DNA from: Halomonas sp. ML-15
GTDB taxonomy: Bacteria; Pseudomonadota; Gammaproteobacteria; Pseudomonadales; Halomonadaceae
Assembly: GCF_014779595.1 (NCBI RefSeq)
Contig: NZ_JACXZT010000017.1
Location: 180,787 to 244,786, forward strand
DNA: 64,000 nt
Reading direction: 5' to 3'
Made by a program: the position numbers and the translations under genes
The notes under the pieces: model-generated
Database searches by the model: none
Told to the model about the DNA's origin: nothing
What the model saw: only the letters and a program-made list of their open reading frames with translations
Shown here: one piece after another, positions 30,147 to 38,512 of the stretch
Numbering within the stretch: the stretch's first letter is position 1
How the letters are laid out: every line of letters begins with the position of its first letter

Positions 30147-30502
30147 CAGGCTTTCTTGACGAAGGCCGAGGTAAGCTTTATTGGCCCAATGCCCTCCACC
30201 TTGCAATCCAGGTTGTGGCCGCCCTCGGCATCGCCCTCGATCAGTCGTACACTCTTGACCTTGGTGCCCACCTTGATCACCGAGGAGGAGCCCTTGACCT
30301 TGAGATCCTTGATCACCGTCACGCTATCGCCGTCGGCGAGCAGATTGCCGTTGGCGTCGCGCGCCTCCAGCACGTCTTCGCCACTGTCAGCCGCCTCTTC
30401 CCCAGGCGCCCACTCGTGGCCGCACTCGGGGCACACATATTGAATACCGTCGTGATAGGTGAACTCGGACGCGCAGGCGGGACAGTTGGGCAGTTCGCTC
30501 AT
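30146..30502 (-). CDS. yjdM: PhnA/YjdM family zinc-ribbon protein
   Basis: A 118-residue protein. An N-terminal zinc ribbon has two CxxC pairs ([14 protein letters not shown] and [12 protein letters not shown]), followed by the PhnA domain ([40 protein letters not shown]). The name comes from the phosphonate operon of E. coli, but the protein is not required for phosphonate use and its function is unknown. The stop codon shares its first base with the end of the MITE-like element. Confidence 0.92.
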   Translation of the reverse strand: MSELPNCPACASEFTYHDGIQYVCPECGHEWAPGEEAADSGEDVLEARDANGNLLADGDSVTVIKDLKVKGSSSVIKVGTKVKSVRLIEGDAEGGHNLDCKVEGIGPIKLTSAFVKKA

Positions 30503-30638
30503 GGCAGGCTCCTGGTGAGAGTAGTGGCAAAGCTCGCAAGCCTACACCGACGCAGAGACAGGCTCCACTGCCGCCTTTGCAAGCAGAAGTCCAGGCTGCT
30601 AGGTTGGCGCAGTACACATGGCATTAGGAGGTAAGCGG

Positions 30639-30842
30639 ATGGATCCAGCCATCAACAGCGCCGTCAGCGAGTCGCTGGTCCTGCAGCAGGCCCAGGCCGC
30701 CCAGCAAGCGCAGATGCAGGTGTTCCGTGAAGCACTGGATACCCAGCAGCAACAGGTCACTGCCTTGATGGAGTCCGCATCGGCAGAGCCCCAACTCGCC
30801 AGCGAAGGACATATCGGGACCTTGATCAACACCACGGCCTGA
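30639..30842 (+). CDS. YjfB-like putative motility protein
   Basis: A 67-residue, mostly helical, glutamine-rich small protein. The core ESLVLQQAQAAQQAQMQVFR and EALDTQQQQVTALMES resembles YjfB-family proteins, which are annotated as putative motility proteins. No flagellar or chemotaxis gene is nearby. The start is at MDPAINS because TAGGAGG lies in front of it. Confidence 0.7.
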   Translation: MDPAINSAVSESLVLQQAQAAQQAQMQVFREALDTQQQQVTALMESASAEPQLASEGHIGTLINTTA

Positions 30843-30910
30843 GCTTCCATCGCTAATTCATCGCCACGAGCCCCGGCAGTCCCGGCGGCTCGTTTTCGTA
30901 CGAGTCTGTC

Positions 30911-31552
30911 ATGAACCACGCTCCCGTTAGCCTCGACGTCTTCAGCGACTATGTATGCCCCTTCTGCTATCTGGAGGAGCCTGAGATCGACGCCTTGAGC
31001 GCGCGTTTCGGTGATCGGCTGACGATCCGCTGGCGCGCCTTCGAGCTGCGCCCGGCACCGGAGCAGACTCTCGACCCCGACGGCGACTATCTGCACGATA
31101 TCTGGGAGCGCGCCGTCTACCCCATGGCCAGGGAACGCGATATGACCCTGCGCCTGCCAAGAATCCAGCCCCGCTCGCGGTTGGCCCACGAGGCCAGTGC
31201 CTGGGCCGAGGCGCAATCCTGTGAAGCCGGCGCCGCACTGCGCCATGCGCTGTTTCGCGGTTTCTTCGAAGACAGCCTCGACCTAGCCGACAGCGCGGCG
31301 CTGTGTGATACCGCCGCATCGCTGACATGCTCGCTGGACGTCGACGATCTACGCCAGGCGCTGGCAGAGGGGCGCTATACCCAACAGGTACTCAATGATC
31401 AGCAAACGGCGGGCGAGCTTGGTATCCAAGGCGTGCCAGGGCTGCGCTTCTCCCTTGACGGCGAGCACGCCGGGATTCTCGAGGGCGCCCAGCCACGCCG
31501 CCAGCTGCTGTTGGCCGTGGAGCGCCTGCTGGACCTGATCCAGCAGCGCTGA
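30911..31552 (+). CDS. DsbA family oxidoreductase (FrnE-like)
   Basis: A 213-residue thioredoxin-fold protein with an inserted helical domain. The active site CPFC (Cys16, Cys19) is in SDYVCPFCYLEEPEI. The cis-proline region is QGVPGLRFSL, where QGVPxxxF is typical of the FrnE/2-hydroxychromene-isomerase-like DsbA group. It has no signal peptide and so is likely cytoplasmic. It is followed after two bases by the next gene, with which it probably forms an operon. Confidence 0.88.
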   Translation: MNHAPVSLDVFSDYVCPFCYLEEPEIDALSARFGDRLTIRWRAFELRPAPEQTLDPDGDYLHDIWERAVYPMARERDMTLRLPRIQPRSRLAHEASAWAEAQSCEAGAALRHALFRGFFEDSLDLADSAALCDTAASLTCSLDVDDLRQALAEGRYTQQVLNDQQTAGELGIQGVPGLRFSLDGEHAGILEGAQPRRQLLLAVERLLDLIQQR

Positions 31553-31554
31553 TC

Positions 31555-32448
31555 ATGTCACCGCGTCTCATCACGGTACTCGGCGGTACCGGCTTTGCCG
31601 GTCGGGCTATCGTTCGCGAGCTTATCGAGAGCGGCCACCATGTGCGCCTCGCGGCGCGTCGACCTGCGCTACCCGCCTGGTACGACGATGGTGATCCGCT
31701 AAGCCTGGTGACAACCGACATCCGCGACGAGGCGAGTGTCAGCGTTGCGCTGGAGGGGGCCGACGGGGTGGTCAATGCGGTGAGTGGCTATGTGGAAACC
31801 CGGGAAGCAACATTCCAATCGATCCACGTGGACGGCGCGGCGCGGGTGGCCCGACTGGCTCGTCGAGCTGGCCTGTCGCAGTTGGTGCAGATTTCCGGCA
31901 TCGGCGCCAGTCACGACTCGCCGTCGGCCTACGTGCGGGCTCGCGCCGCTGGCGAAGTTGCCCTGCTTGAGCACTTCCCCAAGGCGACGATCCTGCGCCC
32001 AAGCGTGCTGTTCGGGCCAGACGACGCCTTTCTCGCTTCGCTGCAGCGACTGGCGCGGCTACCGCTGATTCCACTGTTCGGCCGCGGCCAGACACGCCTG
32101 CAGCCGCTGCATGTCGATGACCTGGCGCGTGCCGTAGGTCGACTATTCTCTTCCACTCCACCGGCACACCGGCTGTTCGAACTGGGCGGCCCCGAGGTAC
32201 TCAGCTACCGCGAGATCCTCGAACGAGTGATGAACGCTCAGGGGCAGCGCAAGCCGCTGCTGCCGGTTCCGTTTACGCTGTGGCGGCTGTTGGCCGCGCT
32301 GCTTGGGCGCCTGCCCAACCCACCGCTGACCCTCGACCAGGTGCTGCTAATGCAGCAGGACAATGTGGTCAATGCCGAGGTCGGGCACTTCGATGACCTC
32401 GGCATCCTGCCCCGCGCGCTAGAAGAGACACTGACCGCGGTGCGCTGA
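31555..32448 (+). CDS. NAD(P)-binding protein of the NDUFA9/NmrA-like SDR group
   Basis: A 297-residue atypical short-chain dehydrogenase. The glycine motif is VLGGTGFAGRAIVREL. The middle has LVQISGIGASHDSPSAYVRA and ILRPSVLFGPDD, followed by LHVDDLARAVGRL. This pattern matches bacterial relatives of the complex I accessory subunit NDUFA9. The classical YxxxK motif is degenerate, so it may bind cofactor without being a dehydrogenase. Function unassigned. Confidence 0.8.
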   Translation: MSPRLITVLGGTGFAGRAIVRELIESGHHVRLAARRPALPAWYDDGDPLSLVTTDIRDEASVSVALEGADGVVNAVSGYVETREATFQSIHVDGAARVARLARRAGLSQLVQISGIGASHDSPSAYVRARAAGEVALLEHFPKATILRPSVLFGPDDAFLASLQRLARLPLIPLFGRGQTRLQPLHVDDLARAVGRLFSSTPPAHRLFELGGPEVLSYREILERVMNAQGQRKPLLPVPFTLWRLLAALLGRLPNPPLTLDQVLLMQQDNVVNAEVGHFDDLGILPRALEETLTAVR

Positions 32449-32452
32449 GTGA

Positions 32453-33259
32453 CTAGCGCGATAGCACCGGCATGGCCCCGCCACAGCCGTCGAAGACCTC
32501 ACCATCGCGGGTGACCCGCACCGAAGTCTCGAACGGCGCACCGCTCATGCTGTCGCGACACGCCTCGGGGGTGATCACCACGCGCAGGTAGTTGCCCTGG
32601 GTGGTAGCGTGATAGACCCGCGAGCCTTCGCGGCTACCCTCTTCGGGCTCGGGAAGTTCGGTGCTTACGTCGCGGTCGTCGAAGGGCACCGAGAGACGCA
32701 TGCCTGACTCGGTGATGGCCAGATTCCAGGCCGGCTCGGTACCGGTAGCGCGGAAGCCATCGTCGCGCTCCAGCTCGAAGAGCACGCCGTCCCATGGCGC
32801 CAGCGCGCGGGTATCGCTAAGCATCAACAGGGTACCGCCCAGTGTCGCCCAGTCCCCGTCGTCGCAGTCGAGGCGGTGACGCGCGACCTGCTCGCGCCCC
32901 TCGAGAGGCTCCAGATCGCCCTCCTGGAGCTGGAAATCATTGCGCACCTGGTTGACCGGCAGCACCTCACCGATATGCGTAAGCGACTCGCAGTAGTGCT
33001 CGCCGAGGGCCAACCAGTCGTCGCTGATCCGCAGCCTAGCGCCGAGCCAGCTGTCGGCCTGTTCCGCGCTCATGGCGCTGACGCCGGGCTGATGAAAATC
33101 CACTACCCGCCATTCACCGACGAGCGCCGTATAGTCGCGACTCAGGTCGCTCTGCGCGGTGTCATCAGTACTTTGCCCCGGGGCATCCTGCTCACTGCCG
33201 CAGGCACTGAGACCCGCGATCATCAGCGACGCCGCCATCATCCGTAATGCCTTGTTCAA
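32453..33259 (-). CDS. COG3650-like lipoprotein
   Basis: A 268-residue predicted lipoprotein. The signal peptide ends in the lipobox LSAC, with the cysteine at residue 20. The C-terminal half contains GFRATGTEPAWNLAITESGM and FDGCGGAMPVLSR, typical of the COG3650 domain seen in envelope proteins of unknown function. It begins with a TTG codon behind GGAG; ATG codons occur only inside the signal peptide. It converges on the SDR gene with four bases between stops. Confidence 0.75.
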   Translation of the reverse strand: MNKALRMMAASLMIAGLSACGSEQDAPGQSTDDTAQSDLSRDYTALVGEWRVVDFHQPGVSAMSAEQADSWLGARLRISDDWLALGEHYCESLTHIGEVLPVNQVRNDFQLQEGDLEPLEGREQVARHRLDCDDGDWATLGGTLLMLSDTRALAPWDGVLFELERDDGFRATGTEPAWNLAITESGMRLSVPFDDRDVSTELPEPEEGSREGSRVYHATTQGNYLRVVITPEACRDSMSGAPFETSVRVTRDGEVFDGCGGAMPVLSR

Positions 33260-33358
33260 GGTCTGACTCCTAGCCGTTTGCCATCTTCCGCCTCTGCGGG
33301 ACAGCTAGCATAGCGCATCTCAGTGCCCCCATCGCCATCTGGGGAGCGACCAGATGCC

Positions 33359-34300
33359 TCATACCTTCCACGGCAGTGGCGGCGGCATCAGACGCTCGCC
33401 GGGATAGTCCGGGATCTGGCCGAAGCGCTCGCTGCCGGCTTCCCAGTCGCGCTGCGCCTCGGCAATCTCGGCCTTGCTGTGACCGACGAAATTCCACCAG
33501 ATCAGCACCTCTTCTGCCAGCGGCTCGCCGCCGATCAAGATCGCACGACTGCCCGCGGGAAAACCGATTTGGACGCCGCTGCGGCCAAGCCCCAGATAGG
33601 CCAGCTCGTTGGTGGCGAAGGCGTCGCCATCCAGGGTCAGCTCGCCCTCCAGCGGCAGCAGCGCATACTCGAAGTCGTCGCGCAGCGGCAGATCCAGTGT
33701 AGTCGCCAGAGAGGCGGCGAGATCAATGCCAACCAGCGGCGAGAAAGCCAAGGTCGGCGCCGTATGACCAGCAAACTCGCCGATCAGCAGGGTCAGCTCC
33801 GCACCACGCTCCTGCCAGCGCGGCAGGTCGGGATAGTGGTCGAAGCGCGGCGCAGTATCGCGACTCGCCTCGGGCAGGGCGATCCATAGCTGGGCAGCAT
33901 GCAGCTGGGGCTCATCCGGCAGTGACTGCTCGGTATGGCTGATGCCGTGGCCGGCGGTCATCAGGTTGACCTGCCCCGGGCGAATCACCTGCTCGCTACC
34001 CAGACTATCGCGATGCAACACCTCACCCGCGATCATCCAGGTGAAGGTCTGCAGGCCGATATGGGGATGCGGCCCGACCTGGAGCCCGGCACTCTCGCCC
34101 TTGAACACCGCAGGACCGGCATGATCGAGGAAGCACCAGGCACCGACTAGCCGCCGCTCCCGTGTCGGCAGCACGCGGTTGACCGGAATACCGCCAACAT
34201 CGGCGCTGCGCGGCGCCACATGCTGTATCTGACGTTTGCCATCCACCACCGGACAATCCAGCGACGATGACAGTTTTCGGTCGTTGACGAGATTGCTCAT
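33359..34300 (-). CDS. pirin family protein (first)
   Basis: A 313-residue bicupin. The N-terminal pirin domain has the metal-site region GPHPHIGLQTFTWMIAGEVLH and NLMTAGHGISHTEQ. The C-terminal domain ends GEPLAEEVLIWWNFVGHS. Some bacterial pirins act as quercetin 2,3-dioxygenases or modulate metabolism by binding partners. Its substrate is unknown. It belongs to a group with a YcaC-like hydrolase, a second pirin and a divergent LysR regulator. Confidence 0.9.
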   Translation of the reverse strand: MSNLVNDRKLSSSLDCPVVDGKRQIQHVAPRSADVGGIPVNRVLPTRERRLVGAWCFLDHAGPAVFKGESAGLQVGPHPHIGLQTFTWMIAGEVLHRDSLGSEQVIRPGQVNLMTAGHGISHTEQSLPDEPQLHAAQLWIALPEASRDTAPRFDHYPDLPRWQERGAELTLLIGEFAGHTAPTLAFSPLVGIDLAASLATTLDLPLRDDFEYALLPLEGELTLDGDAFATNELAYLGLGRSGVQIGFPAGSRAILIGGEPLAEEVLIWWNFVGHSKAEIAEAQRDWEAGSERFGQIPDYPGERLMPPPLPWKV

Positions 34301-34419
34301 GGGAGCCTCCTGTGAGCGGAATCAGGCAGTGCATCATCGGCACTCTCTAGAGCCAAAAAGCATCTAACGTGAGCCGAGCAGCTCCAACCTGCGGTGAGCC
34401 ACTCGGCAGCACTGACGAG

Positions 34420-35043
34420 TTATGACGAACTCTGCTGTGCGTAGCTCTGCATCAGGTTGGCATAGGCCGGCAGATGACTCGACAATAATCCTCCAAACCC
34501 TTCGATATCATTACGCCAGTCACGATGCAGTTCGCAACCGGCCCCGAACCAGGTCACCAACTGAGCCCCTGCCTGTGACATTCGATCCCAGGCAGCGTCG
34601 CGAGTGGTCTTGTTGAACGTGCCGGAGGCATCGGTCACAACGAAGACTTCATAGCCCTCCTCCAGGGCCGACAGGGTCGGGAAGGCGACGCATACCTCGG
34701 TCACGACACCAGCAATCAACAGCTGCTTCTTGCCAGTCGCCTTGATCGCTGCGACGAACTCCTCGTTGTCCCAGGCATTGATCTGGCCAGGACGCGCAAA
34801 GTATGGCGCGTCGGGGAATGTCTCTACCAGCTCGGGCACCATGGGTCCGTTAGGACCATCCTCGAAGCTGGTGGTAAGGATTGTCGGAATATCAAAGAAC
34901 TTGGCGATGTCGGCCAACGCCAGTACATTGTTCTTGAAATCGTCTGGACTGAAGTCCCGCACCAGCGAGAGCAGCCCCGCTTGATGATCCACTAGAAGCA
35001 GCGCGACATCATCCTTGTCGAGTCGATGGTAGGCATAAGACAT
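34420..35043 (-). CDS. YcaC-like isochorismatase-family hydrolase
   Basis: A 207-residue cysteine hydrolase. The Asp-Lys-Cys triad is visible: Asp19 in LLLVDHQAGLL, the lysine in ATGKKQLLIAG, and the cysteine in VVTEVCVAFPTL. The sequence follows the YcaC branch, whose true substrate is unknown. It lies between two pirin genes on the same strand, 76 bases downstream of the second pirin, suggesting a common stress or aromatic-compound function. Confidence 0.88.
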   Translation of the reverse strand: MSYAYHRLDKDDVALLLVDHQAGLLSLVRDFSPDDFKNNVLALADIAKFFDIPTILTTSFEDGPNGPMVPELVETFPDAPYFARPGQINAWDNEEFVAAIKATGKKQLLIAGVVTEVCVAFPTLSALEEGYEVFVVTDASGTFNKTTRDAAWDRMSQAGAQLVTWFGAGCELHRDWRNDIEGFGGLLSSHLPAYANLMQSYAQQSSS

Positions 35044-35120
35044 GGTGTATCTCCTCTTCCTCGTTTAGAAAACGCCCGACCATCACATAGCCGGGCATAT
35101 GCCAGCGGCAACCTTGCACG

Positions 35121-35990
35121 TTAGCCTTTCAGGGCGCCGTACTTGCCTTGCTGGAAGTCGGTGAAGGCGTGCTGAATCTCCTCCACGCTGTTCATCACAA
35201 AAGGCCCGTGTCCCACCACCGGCTCGTCGATGGGCTCACCGCTGAGCAGCAGCAGCTTGGCCTCGTTGTTGGCTTGCAGGCGCAACATGTCGCCCTCACG
35301 GCCATGCAGTGCCACGCTTGGGCCCCGAACCAGCGACTCGCCGTTGACCATCACGGTACCGCTCAGTACCACCAGCAGGGTGGTATGGCCTACCGGCACC
35401 GCTAGCTGGGTGTCTGCGCCAGTGCTCAGGCGCAGATCCCAGACATTGAGGTCGGTAAAGGTGCGAGCCGGCCCGCGCTGTCCCTCATAGTGGCCAGCCA
35501 CCACCCGCACGCGACCTGCGCCATCGGGCAGTATCACCTCGGGAATGCTGTCGGCCAGCAGGGTCTGGTAGTTCGCCGGTGCCGACTTGTGGCGCGCCGG
35601 AAGGTTGACCCACAGCTGCACCATCTCCATGGTCCCGCCCCGCTCGGTGAAGTCGCGAGAGTGAAACTCTTCGTGCACGATGCCGGCGCCAGCCGTCATC
35701 CACTGCACGTCACCTTCACCGATCAACCCGCCACTGCCGGTGGAGTCGCGATGCTCGAGCTCGCCCTGGCAGACCAGCGTTACCGTCTCGAAGCCGCGAT
35801 GCGGGTGCTGGCCAACGCCTCGCTGACCGCCCCCGGCGGAGAAGTCGAACGGTGCGGCATAGTCGAGCATCAGGAACGGGCTGATATGCTCGGCGCCCAT
35901 GCGGTCGTAGTTGAACAACGTACGCACCGGGAAGCCGTTGCCCACCCAGTGGCCATTGGCGGCGCTATATACCCCCTGGAGTGTCTTCAT
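35121..35990 (-). CDS. pirin family protein (second)
   Basis: A 289-residue bicupin of the YhaK/YhhW-like pirin group. The metal-site region is GQHPHRGFETVTLVCQGELEH, followed by VQWMTAGAGIVHEEFHS with a second histidine and glutamate. The C-terminal domain contains SGEPIDEPVVGHGPFVMN. It differs clearly in sequence from the pirin at 33.4 kb. The start at MKTLQGVY was chosen; an in-frame ATG 12 codons upstream adds an unconserved tail. It is divergent from the LysR gene. Confidence 0.9.
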   Translation of the reverse strand: MKTLQGVYSAANGHWVGNGFPVRTLFNYDRMGAEHISPFLMLDYAAPFDFSAGGGQRGVGQHPHRGFETVTLVCQGELEHRDSTGSGGLIGEGDVQWMTAGAGIVHEEFHSRDFTERGGTMEMVQLWVNLPARHKSAPANYQTLLADSIPEVILPDGAGRVRVVAGHYEGQRGPARTFTDLNVWDLRLSTGADTQLAVPVGHTTLLVVLSGTVMVNGESLVRGPSVALHGREGDMLRLQANNEAKLLLLSGEPIDEPVVGHGPFVMNSVEEIQHAFTDFQQGKYGALKG

Positions 35991-36111
35991 GTGTGGCTCC
36001 TGTTTGTCAGCCGGGCGCGCTTGCACCCGATAACAACAGGATAGATATGCAACGAATCACGCAGTAGAGGCTATAATTCGGACTCACCGTCCTATTTTCG
36101 GAACAGCAAAC

Positions 36112-37119
36112 ATGCAGGATCTCAACGATCTCTATTACTTCGTCAAGATAGTGGATCACGGCGGTTTCGCCCCGGCAGGCCGCGCGCTAGGAGTGCCGAA
36201 ATCAAAACTCAGCCGGCGCATCGCGCAACTGGAGTCGCGGCTGGAGACCCGCCTGATCAACCGCTCCACCCGCCACCTCTCGGTCACCGAGCTCGGACAG
36301 GCCTACTATCGTCACTGCGTGGCCATGCTGGTAGAAGCCGAGGCCGCCGACGAGCTGATCAAGCGCAACCTCGGGCAACCGCGAGGCACGGTGCGACTCA
36401 GCTGTCCGCCCAGCCTGCTGCACTACCTGATTACCCCGCTGCTGGTGCGCTTCATGGCCCAGTGCCCAGAGGTCGAGATTCAGGTCATGGCCACCAGCCG
36501 GCGTGTCGATGTGATCAAGGAGGGACTGGACATGGCGATCCGGGTGCGCTTTCCGCCACTGGAGGACAGCGATCTGGCGATGAAGGTGCTGTCGAATAGC
36601 CCGCAGCGCTTGGTGGCGGCGCCGCGTCTGTTCGAGGACGCTGCGCTGCCTCGGACGCCCGCCGACCTGGCCAAGCTGCCGAGCCTGGACTTTGAGCAGG
36701 CCGATGGAAAGCACAGCTGGCATCTAGACGGGCCACATGGCGTGAGCGCCAGGGTGGCTCACCTGCCAAGGCTGGTGACCGACAGCGCCGAAACGCTGCA
36801 TCAGGCCGCTCGCGAAGGACTCGGCGTGGTCAAGCTGGCACTGCTGGTCGCGGGGCGGGATCTCGAAGACGGGACGCTGATCGATGTGTTACCGGGATGG
36901 CGCCCACGTGGGGGCATACTGCATGCCGTCTTCCCAACGCGGCGCGGCCTGCTGCCCGCTGTGCGCGCCCTGCTCGATTTCCTGGGTGAACATATCAACG
37001 AAGTGGATTTCGCCAGCCAAGCGGCGAGCGTCGCCTCGCAAGTCAACTTGGAAGACGCCCCTGCCGGGCCAGGCGGCGACGCACCCAGCGGTCATACAGC
37101 CAGGTCAACAGCGTCTTGA
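36112..37119 (+). CDS. LysR family transcriptional regulator
   Basis: 335 residues. The N-terminal winged helix-turn-helix (DLNDLYYFVKIVDHGGFAPA, GVPKSKLSRRIAQLE) is followed by a LysR substrate domain. The divergent arrangement with the second pirin, 121 bases between starts, suggests it controls the pirin/hydrolase group. The C-terminus is unusually long, low-complexity and Gly/Ala/Ser-rich, and overlaps the opposite DCC-family gene by 77 bases. The true ancestral stop may have been earlier. Confidence 0.88.
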   Translation: MQDLNDLYYFVKIVDHGGFAPAGRALGVPKSKLSRRIAQLESRLETRLINRSTRHLSVTELGQAYYRHCVAMLVEAEAADELIKRNLGQPRGTVRLSCPPSLLHYLITPLLVRFMAQCPEVEIQVMATSRRVDVIKEGLDMAIRVRFPPLEDSDLAMKVLSNSPQRLVAAPRLFEDAALPRTPADLAKLPSLDFEQADGKHSWHLDGPHGVSARVAHLPRLVTDSAETLHQAAREGLGVVKLALLVAGRDLEDGTLIDVLPGWRPRGGILHAVFPTRRGLLPAVRALLDFLGEHINEVDFASQAASVASQVNLEDAPAGPGGDAPSGHTARSTAS

Positions 37120-37417
37120 CCCCGGGCAGGCCGATCAGCCAGGCCAGAGGCCTGAGACGTGGCACCCGCTGCATCAGCAGGATATAGGCATCCATACTGT
37201 CGTGAATCTGCCCTTCGTCATCTTCCACGTGTAGCGACAGCAGCGCCGCCTGCGGGTCGATGCCCTTGTCGCGCAGCGTTTGCTGATGGGTCGTCACATC
37301 GCACCAGACCACACTGTCGCCGGCCTCCCCGGCCCAGCGCTCATAGCGGGCCCGGTCGCGGCGACAACCAGGACAGACGGCATCATAGTAGACCTTGAGG
37401 GGTGAAAGCTCCTGCAT
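37043..37417 (-). CDS. DCC family (DUF393) thiol-disulfide oxidoreductase-like protein
   Basis: A 124-residue protein with the DxxCxxC motif that names the family (VYYDAVCPGCRRDRARYERW) and a C-terminal basic stretch (WLYDRWVRRRLARQGRL). The family has a thioredoxin-like fold and unknown partners. The start at MQELSP has GGAGAG five bases upstream. The 3' end overlaps the end of the LysR gene on the other strand. Confidence 0.85.
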   Translation of the reverse strand: MQELSPLKVYYDAVCPGCRRDRARYERWAGEAGDSVVWCDVTTHQQTLRDKGIDPQAALLSLHVEDDEGQIHDSMDAYILLMQRVPRLRPLAWLIGLPGVKTLLTWLYDRWVRRRLARQGRLPS

Positions 37418-37470
37418 GGCACTCTCCGGAGAAGCAAACGTAATACTCGCAGCCGCCAGGGTAACAGTCC

Positions 37471-37845
37471 TCACATCCATAGCCCCAACTGCGCCGCCAT
37501 CCAGCGCCCTGGCATCAAGGTCCCCGCGAAAGCCCCCACCAAACCGAGGTACGCGCCCAGCATCCACTCGCGGTGACGCCGCACCCGCCCGCGGATAATC
37601 GACCCCACCGCCACTACCAGCGCCACCAGTACCCACAGCGATAGAAGATGGATAGGACCCAGATGCCCTACTAGCGGCAGCACGCCGCCACCCAGCCAGA
37701 ACGAGCTGAGCGCTGCTATCGCCATCGCCAGCACCCAAGTTACCCCCAGCAGGCGATGCACCAGGGTGCCTTTACGCATCATCAGTACCAGGGCGCCGAC
37801 GCTCAATGCCAACAACGAACTCACCAGATGCAGATACAAGGTCAT
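37471..37845 (-). CDS. DUF2306 family membrane protein
   Basis: A 124-residue protein with four hydrophobic helices and conserved histidines between them (LYLHLVSSLLALSVGALVL, GTLVHRLLGVTWVLAM, GHLGPIHLLSLWVLV, VRRHREWMLGAYLGL). This spacing is that of DUF2306, which may bind haem, but the function is unknown. GGAGG lies before the ATG. It is divergent from the PadR regulator, with inverted repeats between them. Confidence 0.8.
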   Translation of the reverse strand: MTLYLHLVSSLLALSVGALVLMMRKGTLVHRLLGVTWVLAMAIAALSSFWLGGGVLPLVGHLGPIHLLSLWVLVALVVAVGSIIRGRVRRHREWMLGAYLGLVGAFAGTLMPGRWMAAQLGLWM

Positions 37846-37868
37846 AGCGCCTCCGCTCCACTTTTTAC

Positions 37869-37922
37869 TATGCAACTTAATGCATAATACTAGTAGACCC
37901 CAACTTGATATGCAACGATGCA
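37869..37922. promoter_or_regulatory. candidate PadR operator sites
   Basis: TATGCA-ACTTAA-TGCATA at 37869-37886 is a perfect inverted repeat with a 6-base spacer. The half-site TATGCAAC recurs exactly 40 bases later (37909), next to a TGCA. The region separates the DUF2306 and PadR genes. The link to PadR is inference from position and symmetry. Confidence 0.5.
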
Positions 37923-37948
37923 CATATGAAATCCATTCGGAGGCAGGC

Positions 37949-38479
37949 ATGTCGCTACGCGCAGTCCTATTGATCACTCTGCAGCAGGAGCCCGGCACCG
38001 GCTACGATGTGCTGCAGCGCTTCAAGACCGGCCTGGCCCATGTATGGCAGGCCAGCCACCAGCAGATCTACCGTGAACTCGACAAACTGCGCGCCGCCGA
38101 ACTGCTCGATTGCGAGACCGTGCCCCAGGCCGAGCGGCCCGACCGCAAGGTCTACCGCATCACACCCGCTGGACGCGCCGAGCTCGACGCCTGGCTGGCC
38201 GCCCCACTCGGCCCCAACGCCGTGCGCCAGCCGCTGTTCGCCAAGTTCTTCGCCTGGGAGTGCTGGCCCGCAGAAGCCCGACAGCAGGAGCTGACCGCCT
38301 TGGGCGAGCAGCTACTAGAACGCATGCGGACCTACGCCGCCATCGAAGCGGAATGGTTCAGCGATCCCCAGGCGCTCACAGCCGCCCAGCGCGCGCCCTG
38401 GCATACCCTGCGGCTCGGTCAGCGGCTAACCGAGACCTGGTTGGAATGGATCGAGGAAGTGCAGGCGGAGGGAGAGTGA
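37949..38479 (+). CDS. PadR family transcriptional regulator
   Basis: 176 residues. The N-terminal winged helix (SLRAVLLITLQQEPGTGYDV, QASHQQIYRELDKLRAAELL, DRKVYRITPAGRAELDAWL) is typical of PadR. The C-terminal dimerisation helices resemble the Vir_C-like group. CGGAGG precedes the ATG. The frame is open far upstream into the divergent gene, but that part is antisense. It likely represses itself and the DUF2306 gene. Confidence 0.9.
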   Translation: MSLRAVLLITLQQEPGTGYDVLQRFKTGLAHVWQASHQQIYRELDKLRAAELLDCETVPQAERPDRKVYRITPAGRAELDAWLAAPLGPNAVRQPLFAKFFAWECWPAEARQQELTALGEQLLERMRTYAAIEAEWFSDPQALTAAQRAPWHTLRLGQRLTETWLEWIEEVQAEGE

Positions 38480-38489
38480 GGAGGGCCAA

Positions 38490-38508
38490 CGCCGGCCTGG
38501 GGCCGGCG
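38490..38508. terminator. hairpin between converging padR and the M24 gene
   Basis: An 8-bp stem CGCCGGCC / GGCCGGCG with a TGG loop sits in the 33-base gap. It could serve both strands. The T-tracts are poor. Confidence 0.5.
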
Positions 38509-38512
38509 CGAG

